In this document: positions 36,185 to 47,322 of the stretch, one piece after another
Position numbering within the stretch: position 1 is the first letter of the stretch
Layout: the number at the start of each line of letters is the position of its first letter
From: Clavelina lepadiformis
Lineage: Eukaryota > Chordata > Ascidiacea > Aplousobranchia > Clavelinidae
Reading direction: 5' to 3'
Assembly (NCBI RefSeq): GCF_947623445.1
Contig: NC_135246.1
Coordinates: 3,889,856-3,953,855, forward strand
Length of the DNA: 64,000 bases
Notes under the pieces: generated by a model
What the model was told of the DNA's origin: nothing
Database searches by the model: none
Seen by the model: only the letters and a program-made list of their open reading frames with translations
Made by a program: the position numbers and the translations under genes

Positions 36185-36706
36185 TTGAGCCATGGTTGTG
36201 CGCCACTCACTCAAAACATTTTGAGCCAAAAACGTTACTCACAACCCTGGTTCAAACGAGTACCGTCGGTAGCGGTACCGGTAATTGCCAAACTATGTAC
36301 CAACGGTTTCTTTAATTGGTGCTATTTCAAAAAAATAGTTCGGTACTTTGTCGGTACTCGGAAATTTTTGTGTGAAAGATGCTGCTGCAAAAGCAATGTT
36401 TACCGTTGTTATTCTCCTGATAAAGATTGTTCCCGGTCAAAACATATGCGATATGAAATCGCTTGCAAGTTTACTTGATATTTCTAGATTAAAAAAGTTC
36501 AACTGATGCCAAAATTAGCACTAAGGATTAATTAACATGTAGTTTTGAAAACTTATTTGGTAAAATTTTGAAATAATCACGTTAAAAGTACCAAGAACCG
36601 GGATTTAGAGAAATTTCTTAAAAAAGGTACCGACGGTACCGGTACTGAAAAAGTACCGCGGTACAGTAAATCGGTAACTATAATACCGCGGTACTGCCCA
36701 CCTATG
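36185..36706. mobile_element. hAT-like non-autonomous element rich in GTACCG motifs
   Basis: The right end (36686-36706) reverse-complements to CATAGGTGGGCAGTACCGCG, a typical hAT-type terminus. Subterminal blocks TACCGTCGGTAGCGGTACCG (36261-36280) and GGTACCGACGGTACCGGTAC (36627-36646) are in inverted orientation. The left border is uncertain because of a separate fold-back (GAGCCATGGTTGTG at 36187-36200 against CACAACCCTGGTTC at 36240-36253). The open frame at 36185-36478 is a shadow. Confidence 0.6.
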
Positions 36707-36880
36707 GTCGTAATCAAATATGCTAGGGTTGCACCCTGCTATTGCTTGCTTGTCAGCGCCTTTGTGGCGCTGCTGTTGGTGATGTAACCAAAAGCAGCTT
36801 AGCTTTCGGAAAACTTAGCCGTTGATGTGGGCTTTTCTTACAAAACTAGCAAATTGCTTATCAAACTTGTTTAGAAGCTT

Positions 36881-38310
36881 TTGCGAGAAAAGTTGTTCTT
36901 TTATGAGAGAGACAGAGATGTTATAAGTTATATACAGAAAACTTTTGCATGGTCGTCTACTTCAACGTGGAGTGCTGAGCAACACATTAGAAATTTACTT
37001 AACAAACAGTTTGATTCATTTTTTGTTTGTCTGAAGAAGTTCTTCGGTTTTCGCAAGAGCACAATTGCGACGTCATCATTCTGCTCGTTTCGGTCACACG
37101 TTAAGTTTTACCGAAAGTTTCCGAAACTTCCTATTGAACTGAAACTCGTTTATGTCGTTGCTTTATACTTTTCCATTGAAAAAATGACCCACTGCAAATG
37201 AAAAAAGTGGTTTTGCAAGTTGGATTGCTCATTCTCCATCTTTCACTTTCACGTTTAAGGTGGAAGATAGTGGAATGTGAGGTGGGTTAATATTTTCCAC
37301 CTACTTCTACCACTTAACAGGTGATTACATCGTGTGTAAAAACATGTTTCCACATTTTAAAACGACTTTTTACCTCTTTCAGTTAAGGTATTTCGATATG
37401 TCTTTATATCGGGAAATTTTTGATTTATACCCACCTTTGTGAAATATTAATATTACTTTACCAAAATTGCCATAAATGTGATTTAAAGTGCACGTATAGA
37501 AAGCTTAATCTTTTTGATAGGATGTGTGTTGTATAAACTTAAGGTGTTTTCGGAAATTCTGTTTGCTCCCTCGGGCACTTGTGTTTTCTAATAACGCGAA
37601 CACGCCTCTAATAGTAATTACTAATTAGCGTTTTTTTGTGAGGCATTTGTCCATTGCGCAAGCAGCGTGTCTGAGTTGTAATTGTGTGAGTTGTGATTTG
37701 TTGTTCCAGATTGGTTTTAGTTTTTCTATGTTGGCGATAACATTGTTTTACAGTCTTCTGAAACAGTGATAATACAGCACTTTTTTAGGTTTTAATTACA
37801 TTCTATTACAGTATTAGTTAAATTTTAGGGAAGATTTGTCAAATGGATGTTACAAACACTTACTGATGCAAAGCTTATCATGATTTTGATGTTCATTTTC
37901 AACAATTGACCTGAAGTACATCCGAATTTCCGCCTCCGCATTTCTTTTGGCACGAGGTCTGTGAGTTAGCGATTGTTGCAGACGAAGTGTTTTTGTGAGT
38001 GCGAATATTGTGCTTTACCGGTGCTTGAGGTTTAATGTATCCTAACTTAGACAATTTTTTCCGGTGATGCAGTTGTGCTGAAATGGAAGACGAAGACATG
38101 TGTACGGTAAAAAAATTTTCTGTTAAAAATTAAGACAACGGTATTCGTTTATTATTGCAACTTAATTTAGTAAACTAATATTTAAAATTGTTACGTTTAC
38201 TTGATTTTAGGTGGTTTCAGGGAATTGTCCATTCGGCTGCATTTTGTTCCTACTTACTCGGATAGAGTGAGCTTCGGTCGAACTACGATCTACCTCCGTT
38301 CTTTAGATTA
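36881..38310 (+). pseudogene. Decayed relative of the array's CCCH/PAM2 gene
   Basis: About 36945-37180 is a diverged copy of two array segments lying some 1.3 kb apart in the array (near 40685-40760 and 42015-42150), here fused directly. About 37925-38106 resembles the finger-2 exon, followed by a recognisable intron (TTACGTTTACTTGATTTTAG) and the last exon from 38211. In the expected frame the last exon hits TAG at 38263-38265, before the normal stop. The intervening stretch (about 37181-37900) shows nothing I recognise. It is probably a dead ancestor-like copy at the array edge. Confidence 0.6.
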
Positions 38311-38371
38311 TTTCCAATATTAAGTTATTATGTTGTTTTTTAGATGTTATTTGAATAAATGGTCTGTCTTC

Positions 38372-39066
38372 AACGTATTGACGTAAATGTTATTTGAAAA
38401 CAGATATCACGACGAGGGTCTATGCGAGCTCGGACCGGACTGTCCCCTGGTCCACGAAGAAAAGACGAAATACTTCTCGTCGCCTGACCCCAACGCCCCC
38501 GAGTTTTTTCCCCGTTCTGCGCGAAAACATTTTACGGCGTCCGAAATCTTCGAACGGTCCACGAATGTTGCTGAAGTGGACATATTGGATCTCTGCATGG
38601 TGTATAATCTGCCCGTGCTTATATTTTTGAAAGTTAATTCTAACGATGCTGATTCAATAAACATTAGCTTATTTAAAGGAAATTTTATGCTAATTTTACA
38701 TTTTCAGATTCGGGCGAACGCAGCAAAAAGTCCAAAACTAGACGCCCCTGCGCATTTTTGCAAGCAACCGGGAGATGTCGCTATCGGTCGAAGTGTATTT
38801 TTGTGCATGACGAAAAAGAAAAACGACCTGATATTTCCGCCGTGTATAGATACAAAACGAAGATATGTGAACGGTAAGCAAATTTTTCTGTTAAGATCTA
38901 AGACAACGCTACTCGTTTATGATTGCAACTTAGTTTAGTAAAATAATTGTTACGTTTACTTGATTTTAGGTGGTCCCGAGGAATTGCCCACTCGGCGGCA
39001 TCATGTACCTTCGCACACGGATCGAGCGAGCTTCGGTCGAATTATGATCTACCGCCTTTTCTTTAG
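38372..39066 (+). pseudogene. Truncated first CCCH/PAM2 gene copy at the array edge
   Basis: It starts inside the gene: exon C' begins at 38404 after an AAAACAG acceptor, but the two preceding exons are absent and the decayed relative lies upstream. Exon C' carries many changes (PAM2 reads SSPDPNAPEFFP, with Pro replacing the key Leu). A 70-bp deletion removes its 3' end with the donor. Exons D (38708-38873) and E (38970-39066) and the poly(A) signal (39119-39124) match the other copies. It is very unlikely to make the normal protein. Confidence 0.75.
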
Positions 39067-39124
39067 TAGAATTATTTCTTTTTTTAAGTTATTCCGTTTT
39101 GTTTTTTAATGTTACTCCAATAAA

Positions 39125-41107
39125 AGATCTTCCGTGAACTGCACGATCTGATCTATTGTGATGCCGTCAAACAGGGTAAAACTAACATCTCTATGATTAT
39201 GTCTGACGTTTTACCAAAGCATTTAAATAGCCGGCCATAGTTATGATTTCGATTAAAATTTGCCAAGATTCGGTCAGAAGCAGCAGCGAGCACATGGATA
39301 CAGTTTGACTGAAACCCGGTGCACAAGGTCCAAGCAAGCTCGTGCGATAAAAGCAATTGTTCTGCCATCGTTACCCAATAGTTCGACGTGACATGACAAT
39401 ACTATGACAACACTTCGTGCCGAACCTAAGTGGCTGGCTAGCTACCGTAAAACTGTTTCAAACAAATTTAATAAACATATCGAGCAACGTTGAACTGCCA
39501 AAACGTCAAATCCGAAATCCCGGGGAAACGGAATTTGAATTTCCCGGGGTCCCGACCGTAGTTCGAAGCTGAGGATTTTTGAAGGCTTGTTTTGCTAATG
39601 GAAGGAAAATATTTTTTTTTAAAGTTTAACCGTCTGATGTGAAAATTCCACGCACGTGCCAGCATTAGCTCAAATTACGGCGTTAAGGCATCATGACCCA
39701 ATTTAGAAAGACAGGCTTCTCAATGTGAAGTACAATAAATGAAGAAGTTAATATCGCAAAACCAAATCATGAACCTCCCTAATTTTGGCTTGCAATGAGA
39801 TCGAGGCTAAGGACTGTCTATACAGTCTTAGTTTGGACAGAATCGTTGCACTAAAATTTCTGAAGGGCCTGTAGTACCGTTTTGAGCAGTTTTGAAACGG
39901 CAACACGGCGGTTGTGACGAAGGTCGCATGCAAGACGTCACTATAGAAAAACTTGGAATGGTTCCGGTCCAGTGCGTATGTGACCTTAATTTGTTATGGT
40001 CGTTTTGTGTTGGTTCAAAATTAGGGCTTTTTGGCTGACTATTTTTGGAAAAATGTAAGGAAAAAAGTTGTTTAAAAGTTGAAGTATTTGGTGTGAGAAA
40101 TCCAGATACGAGAATTTGCTCAAAATTCTGCATTAAGCCCTTTTATCCTACATCTCGGCGGATACAAAAACTCAGCGAGGTGACCGGGCTTGTTCAGAAA
40201 CAAATTCAAATTGAAAAATGTTACTTTGCATTGTTTAAGATAGAGTTTCGGATGGGCCTACAGTCCCTGAAACAACTACCTATCTTAACTTTACAGCAAG
40301 TCATGAGCTTAAAATTTTAGGACAGATACTCCAGAAAACTAAAATTTGCAACCCCACCAAATTCACGACTCAGCCTGTACCTGCAACCAGCTATCGCCAA
40401 AAAAAACCATAACAAACCAGCTCACCTCGACGTCACATGCGCATTGGACCGAAAAATTTCTTACTTTCTTTTTTATGACGCTTTGAGTTCGACATTGTCA
40501 TAAACGCACGGTTGCTCGCTTGAGATCGTTTTCCTAAACGGAATTGACCCCTTTAGCGTCCTACTGTAGGCTACGACTTGGTGGATACAGAACCTCGGCC
40601 AGGTGACGACCGGGCTCCTTTATTAGTAAATACAAATCGAAAAATCAACACCGCGTACAGCACGACATGCCCAAGTGCAAGTTCTGTATACACGCTCTTC
40701 TTCTTCTACGAGGAATGCTGGGCAACGTAGTCGAAATTTAGCCAACAAACAGTCTGCTTATTTAAAAACATGTTGTACCGCGAATAATGTGAGTTACAAT
40801 GTTATCGATAAAACACCGCCGAATTTTACCTTCCCAATTGATTCTCCGAATACCGCCGCCGTTATGAACAAACAAATGCGTTGGCTTTAATGCTTTATTA
40901 GACAATCGGAACATTTTTGGTGTAAATTATGGAATGTGTCGATTAACTCATTATTTTTCCTACGTATTACTTTAACTCAGATTAATTTTTGTTAAGGGAT
41001 TTTTCACCAAACAACGGCGACGTATTGACCGTTCGGTGTCTAAAACTGATTTAACAGACTAAAGCCAGTCGAACAGAAACAATTTAAATTGATTTCAGGT
41101 GATTTCT
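39125..41107 (+). other. Inter-gene spacer of the array unit
   Basis: About 2 kb between one copy's poly(A) signal and the next copy's likely start, recurring at 43253-45235, 47381-49363, 51509-53491, 55637-57619 and 59765-61747. It holds two fold-backs (CCCGGGG arms at 39516-39549; CTAAG-GACTGT arms at 39807-39831) and an imperfect internal direct repeat (about 40156-40221 against 40580-40650, sharing GGATACA, AGGTGAC and CCGGGCT). It probably contains the promoter. Several open frames on both strands lack recognisable domains and splice support. Confidence 0.6.
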
Positions 41108-43194
41108 ATGATAAACCTTATAGCGAATCCTCAAGCCGAAATACTTTTCATCTCTGGACCCTTGCAAACTGATTTTTATAAAGTGAGTAGAATCGGTGAG
41201 TGACAAGCACGTGGCATGCACGCGTATTGACCAAGACGCAATATTCCATACATAATTCCACCATTTTAAAACTTTCTCTTTCAGTTGGTTGTTACTGTAA
41301 GTTGAAGCGATCAGTTTTGAAAAGACGCTGAATAGAGTCAACGAGGCTCAATGTCACGATCACTCCGGTTGGTATGTGTCGTTTGCTGAGCTATAACGCT
41401 CGATGGTATCACGATAAGCGACAGTAACCACTCGATTTCTATTTTGTTGTGGAATACGTTTCGATTTGAAATGGGACATTCATACAGAGGTCACAATCGG
41501 GTTTCTAAAACAATTTTTGCCAAAATTAATCTCGGAGCGGGGCTAACCTTTGAAACTTGATCAGAGAATACTGGAAGCAACTCCGTATCAAAACTTGCAG
41601 TGCGGAATTCGCTTTGTTGGAAGCATCTGAGAACAGTCTCCCTCGAAAAAAACTTCAAAACAAGCGCCGTGAGCAACCTGCTTTGTATAAACTTGAGCAT
41701 AAAGCTAAGAGGTTGATCTCTTGCAAGCGAGCATCGAAGTTAGCTGGATAATAATTTAATCGAAGCACAGATTGTCTATCTCTTGCCCGATGCTAGGTCG
41801 TTGATATAAACTCGTTTCGGCGATGTGATTTGAGTGAAAATTTATCGCTTACCCTGTTTACCGATCGCAACTCGGGCGGTCTTATCACACGCCGATTTGG
41901 TATAAAACCGACCGTGTATTTGTTGCCGCACTGTCATTATACTGTAGATGAGCTTGACCGACCACACAGAATGGATCAGCACAGAAATACTTGGACACTT
42001 TTTGGAAGTAAGTCGTCGATTGTCTGAAGAAGCTCTTCGCCTTTTGCAAGAGCGCAGTTGTATAACGTCACGATTCTGCTCGTTTCGGTAAAACGTTAAG
42101 TTTCAAGGAAAGTGTTTGTTGAACTCGAATGATGTCGTTGCTTTATATTTTTCCAGGCAAGTCGTTTGAGATGACAGCACTGATACTTCCCACTTCTCGA
42201 GACCAGGATTTCTCATCGCCGTTCGATGACGATCGCGTCCCGGCGCAAACGACATTTTTCTCTCCCGTGGAAGCCGGGATCGAACCGAAACTGTCGATCT
42301 CTGAATATGGCGCGCAAAAGAGCGGACTGTGTCCAAAGTACGTGGTTGTGACCTCATGTACTGTAGTTACTAAAACTTGTTACGACTGTTGTGTGAGTTC
42401 AAACACACCGTCAATCACGTAGGCAATACAACGTATTGACGTAAATGTTATTTCTAAACAGGTATCACGACGAGGGTCTATGCGAGCTCGGACCGGACTG
42501 TCTCCTGGTCCACGAAGAAAAGACGAAATACTTCTCGTCGCTTGACCCCAACGCCCCCGAGTTTTTTCCCCGCTCAGCGCGAAAATCCTTTACGGCGTCG
42601 GCAAGCTTCGAACGGTCCGGGAATAATGCTGAAGTGGACATCTTGGGACGTCGCTTGCCTTGTGCTGCAATACATCACAGATACCTAGGTAAGTTCATTG
42701 GCCGTCATTCAAACTGGTCTCTGCATGGTTTATGATCTGCCCCGGCTTGTATTTATGAAAGTTAATTCTAACGATGCCGATCCAATCAACCTCAGCTTAT
42801 TTAAAGGAAATTTTATGCTATTTTTTTATTTTCAGATTCGGGCGAACGCAGCGAAATGTCCAAAACTAGACGCCCCTGCGCATTTTTGCAAGCAACCGGG
42901 AGATGTCGCTATCGGTCGAAGTGTATTTTTGTGCATGACGAAAAAGAAAAACGACCTGATATTTCCGCCGTGTATAGATACAAAACGAAGATATGTGAAC
43001 GGTAAGCAAATTTTTCTGTTAAGATCTAAGACAACGCTACTCGTTTATGATTGCAACTTAGTTTAGTAAAATAATTGTTACGTTTACTTGATTTTAGGTG
43101 GTCCCGAGGAATTGCCCACTCGGCGGCATCATGTACCTTCGCACACGGATCGAGCGAGCTTCGGTCGAATTATGATCTACCGCCTTTTCTTTAG
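41108..43194 (+). CDS. CCCH zinc-finger/PAM2 protein gene, array copy 1
   Basis: Supported exons: A 41797-42007, B 42157-42337, C 42462-42688, D 42836-43001, E 43098-43194 (TAG). Phases are 0-1, 1-2, 2-1, 1-2, 2-stop with no internal stop, 293 residues from A. Finger 1 (C-X8-C-X5-C-X3-H) is split by intron B/C: LCPK joined to YHDEGLCELGPDCLLVH. PAM2-like SSLDPNAPEFFP follows at once. Finger 2, CAFLQATGRCRYRSKCIFVH, is canonical. Finger 3 begins YKTKIC and ends CTFAHGSSELR, like TTP, but has Ala for the second Cys. A likely first coding exon is 41108-41182 (ATG, 25 codons, donor GTGAGT), perhaps with a 12-nt microexon 41285-41296; both keep phase 0. Poly(A) signal at 43247-43252. Position 42292 makes a Pro-to-Leu change here only. 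Inferred role: mRNA binding and poly(A)-binding-protein recruitment. Confidence 0.75.
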
Positions 43195-45235
43195 TAGAAT
43201 TATTTCTTTTTTTAAGTTATTCCGTTTTGTTTTTTAATGTTACTCCAATAAAAGATCTTCCGTGAACTGCACGATCTGATCTATTGTGATGCCGTCAAAC
43301 AGGGTAAAACTAACATCTCTATGATTATGTCTGACGTTTTACCAAAGCATTTAAATAGCCGGCCATAGTTATGATTTCGATTGAAATTTGCCAAGATTCG
43401 GTCAGAAGCAGCAGCGAGCACATGGATACAGTTTGACTGAAACCCGGTGCACAAGGTCCAAGCAAGCTCGTGCGATAAAAGCAATTGTTCTGCCATCGTT
43501 ACCCAATAGTTCGACGTGACATGACAATACTATGACAACACTTCGTGCCGAACCTAAGTGGCTGGCTAGCTACCGTAAAACTGTTTCAAACAAATTTAAT
43601 AAACATATCGAGCAACGTTGAACTGCCAAAACGTCAAATCCGAAATCCCGGGGAAACGGAATTTGAATTTCCCGGGGTCCCGACCGTAGTTCGAAGCTGA
43701 GGATTTTTGAAGGCTTGTTTTGCTAATGGAAGGAAAATATTTTTTTTTAAAGTTTAACCGTCTGATGTGAAAATTCCACGCACGTGCCAGCATTAGCTCA
43801 AATTACGGCGTTAAGGCATCATGACCCAATTTAGAAAGACAGGCTTCTCAATGTGAAGTACAATAAATGAAGAAGTTAATATCGCAAAACCAAATCATGA
43901 ACCTCCCTAATTTTGGCTTGCAATGAGATCGAGGCTAAGGACTGTCTATACAGTCTTAGTTTGGACAGAATCGTTGCACTAAAATTTCTGAAGGGCCTGT
44001 AGTACCGTTTTGAGCAGTTTTGAAACGGCAACACGGCGGTTGTGACGAAGGTCGCATGCAAGACGTCACTATAGAAAAACTTGGAATGGTTCCGGTCCAG
44101 TGCGTATGTGACCTTAATTTGTTATGGTCGTTTTGTGTTGGTTCAAAATTAGGGCTTTTTGGCTGACTATTTTTGGAAAAATGTAAGGAAAAAAGTTGTT
44201 TAAAAGTTGAAGTATTTGGTGTGAGAAATCCAGATACGAGAATTTGCTCAAAATTCTGCATTAAGCCCTTTTATCCTACATCTCGGCGGATACAAAAACT
44301 CAGCGAGGTGACCGGGCTTGTTCAGAAACAAATTCAAATTGAAAAATGTTACTTTGCATTGTTTAAGATAGAGTTTCGGATGGGCCTACAGTCCCTGAAA
44401 CAACTACCTATCTTAACTTTACAGCAAGTCATGAGCTTAAAATTTTAGGACAGATACTCCAGAAAACTAAAATTTGCAACCCCACCAAATTCACGACTCA
44501 GCCTGTACCTGCAACCAGCTATCGCCAAAAAAAACCATAACAAACCAGCTCACCTCGACGTCACATGCGCATTGGACCGAAAAATTTCTTACTTTCTTTT
44601 TTATGACGCTTTGAGTTCGACATTGTCATAAACGCACGGTTGCTCGCTTGAGATCGTTTTCCTAAACGGAATTGACCCCTTTAGCGTCCTACTGTAGGCT
44701 ACGACTTGGTGGATACAGAACCTCGGCCAGGTGACGACCGGGCTCCTTTATTAGTAAATACAAATCGAAAAATCAACACCGCGTACAGCACGACATGCCC
44801 AAGTGCAAGTTCTGTATACACGCTCTTCTTCTTCTACGAGGAATGCTGGGCAACGTAGTCGAAATTTAGCCAACAAACAGTCTGCTTATTTAAAAACATG
44901 TTGTACCGCGAATAATGTGAGTTACAATGTTATCGATAAAACACCGCCGAATTTTACCTTCCCAATTGATTCTCCGAATACCGCCGCCGTTATGAACAAA
45001 CAAATGCGTTGGCTTTAATGCTTTATTAGACAATCGGAACATTTTTGGTGTAAATTATGGAATGTGTCGATTAACTCATTATTTTTCCTACGTATTACTT
45101 TAACTCAGATTAATTTTTGTTAAGGGATTTTTCACCAAACAACGGCGACGTATTGACCGTTCGGTGTCTAAAACTGATTTAACAGACTAAAGCCAGTCGA
45201 ACAGAAACAATTTAAATTGATTTCAGGTGATTTCT

Positions 45236-47322
45236 ATGATAAACCTTATAGCGAATCCTCAAGCCGAAATACTTTTCATCTCTGGACCCTTGCAAACTGA
45301 TTTTTATAAAGTGAGTAGAATCGGTGAGTGACAAGCACGTGGCATGCACGCGTATTGACCAAGACGCAATATTCCATACATAATTCCACCATTTTAAAAC
45401 TTTCTCTTTCAGTTGGTTGTTACTGTAAGTTGAAGCGATCAGTTTTGAAAAGACGCTGAATAGAGTCAACGAGGCTCAATGTCACGATCACTCCGGTTGG
45501 TATGTGTCGTTTGCTGAGCTATAACGCTCGATGGTATCACGATAAGCGACAGTAACCACTCGATTTCTATTTTGTTGTGGAATACGTTTCGATTTGAAAT
45601 GGGACATTCATACAGAGGTCACAATCGGGTTTCTAAAACAATTTTTGCCAAAATTAATCTCGGAGCGGGGCTAACCTTTGAAACTTGATCAGAGAATACT
45701 GGAAGCAACTCCGTATCAAAACTTGCAGTGCGGAATTCGCTTTGTTGGAAGCATCTGAGAACAGTCTCCCTCGAAAAAAACTTCAAAACAAGCGCCGTGA
45801 GCAACCTGCTTTGTATAAACTTGAGCATAAAGCTAAGAGGTTGATCTCTTGCAAGCGAGCATCGAAGTTAGCTGGATAATAATTTAATCGAAGCACAGAT
45901 TGTCTATCTCTTGCCCGATGCTAGGTCGTTGATATAAACTCGTTTCGGCGATGTGATTTGAGTGAAAATTTATCGCTTACCCTGTTTACCGATCGCAACT
46001 CGGGCGGTCTTATCACACGCCGATTTGGTATAAAACCGACCGTGTATTTGTTGCCGCACTGTCATTATACTGTAGATGAGCTTGACCGACCACACAGAAT
46101 GGATCAGCACAGAAATACTTGGACACTTTTTGGAAGTAAGTCGTCGATTGTCTGAAGAAGCTCTTCGCCTTTTGCAAGAGCGCAGTTGTATAACGTCACG
46201 ATTCTGCTCGTTTCGGTAAAACGTTAAGTTTCAAGGAAAGTGTTTGTTGAACTCGAATGATGTCGTTGCTTTATATTTTTCCAGGCAAGTCGTTTGAGAT
46301 GACAGCACTGATACTTCCCACTTCTCGAGACCAGGATTTCTCATCGCCGTTCGATGACGATCGCGTCCCGGCGCAAACGACATTTTTCTCTCCCGTGGAA
46401 GCCGGGATCGAACCGAAACCGTCGATCTCTGAATATGGCGCGCAAAAGAGCGGACTGTGTCCAAAGTACGTGGTTGTGACCTCATGTACTGTAGTTACTA
46501 AAACTTGTTACGACTGTTGTGTGAGTTCAAACACACCGTCAATCACGTAGGCAATACAACGTATTGACGTAAATGTTATTTCTAAACAGGTATCACGACG
46601 AGGGTCTATGCGAGCTCGGACCGGACTGTCTCCTGGTCCACGAAGAAAAGACGAAATACTTCTCGTCGCTTGACCCCAACGCCCCCGAGTTTTTTCCCCG
46701 CTCAGCGCGAAAATCCTTTACGGCGTCGGCAAGCTTCGAACGGTCCGGGAATAATGCTGAAGTGGACATCTTGGGACGTCGCTTGCCTTGTGCTGCAATA
46801 CATCACAGATACCTAGGTAAGTTCATTGGCCGTCATTCAAACTGGTCTCTGCATGGTTTATGATCTGCCCCGGCTTGTATTTATGAAAGTTAATTCTAAC
46901 GATGCCGATCCAATCAACCTCAGCTTATTTAAAGGAAATTTTATGCTATTTTTTTATTTTCAGATTCGGGCGAACGCAGCGAAATGTCCAAAACTAGACG
47001 CCCCTGCGCATTTTTGCAAGCAACCGGGAGATGTCGCTATCGGTCGAAGTGTATTTTTGTGCATGACGAAAAAGAAAAACGACCTGATATTTCCGCCGTG
47101 TATAGATACAAAACGAAGATATGTGAACGGTAAGCAAATTTTTCTGTTAAGATCTAAGACAACGCTACTCGTTTATGATTGCAACTTAGTTTAGTAAAAT
47201 AATTGTTACGTTTACTTGATTTTAGGTGGTCCCGAGGAATTGCCCACTCGGCGGCATCATGTACCTTCGCACACGGATCGAGCGAGCTTCGGTCGAATTA
47301 TGATCTACCGCCTTTTCTTTAG
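45236..47322 (+). CDS. CCCH zinc-finger/PAM2 protein gene, array copy 2
   Basis: Exons: possible first 45236-45310, microexon 45413-45424, then A 45925-46135, B 46285-46465, C 46590-46816, D 46964-47129, E 47226-47322. Poly(A) signal 47375-47380. The coding exons carry the majority sequence, so this is a good reference copy. No coding difference from copies 3 to 6 was seen. Confidence 0.75.

Noticed and set aside
39153..39368. Minus-strand frame starting MAEQLLLSHELAW in every unit
   Set aside because: It has an ATG and a fair composition but no family resemblance and no promoter or splice context. Its perfect conservation is explained by array homogenisation.
39828..40133. Minus-strand 101-residue frame in the spacer, overlapping a plus-strand frame at 40045-40320
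   Set aside because: Neither has recognisable motifs or splice sites; both are probably chance frames in conserved non-coding DNA.
40630..40890. Open frame in the array spacer with a Ser/Thr-rich start
   Set aside because: No ATG, no recognisable domain and no convincing donor. The homologous stretch in the decayed edge relative is not conserved as a frame.
41557..41751. Basic, protein-like frame upstream of exon A (recurs in all units)
   Set aside because: Composition looks coding, but it starts without ATG, ends in a stop, and no splice pairing keeps phase with exon A. It could be an alternative exon; left unannotated.
42129..42422. 97-residue open frame in each array unit
   Set aside because: It covers exon B in a usable frame but includes intron on both sides; the stated exon B borders replace it.
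42698..43066. 122-residue open frame in each array unit (recurs every 4128 bp)
   Set aside because: It overlaps exon D in the wrong frame and reads through intron C/D and the D donor. The other frame, reached by phased splicing, gives a perfect CCCH finger.
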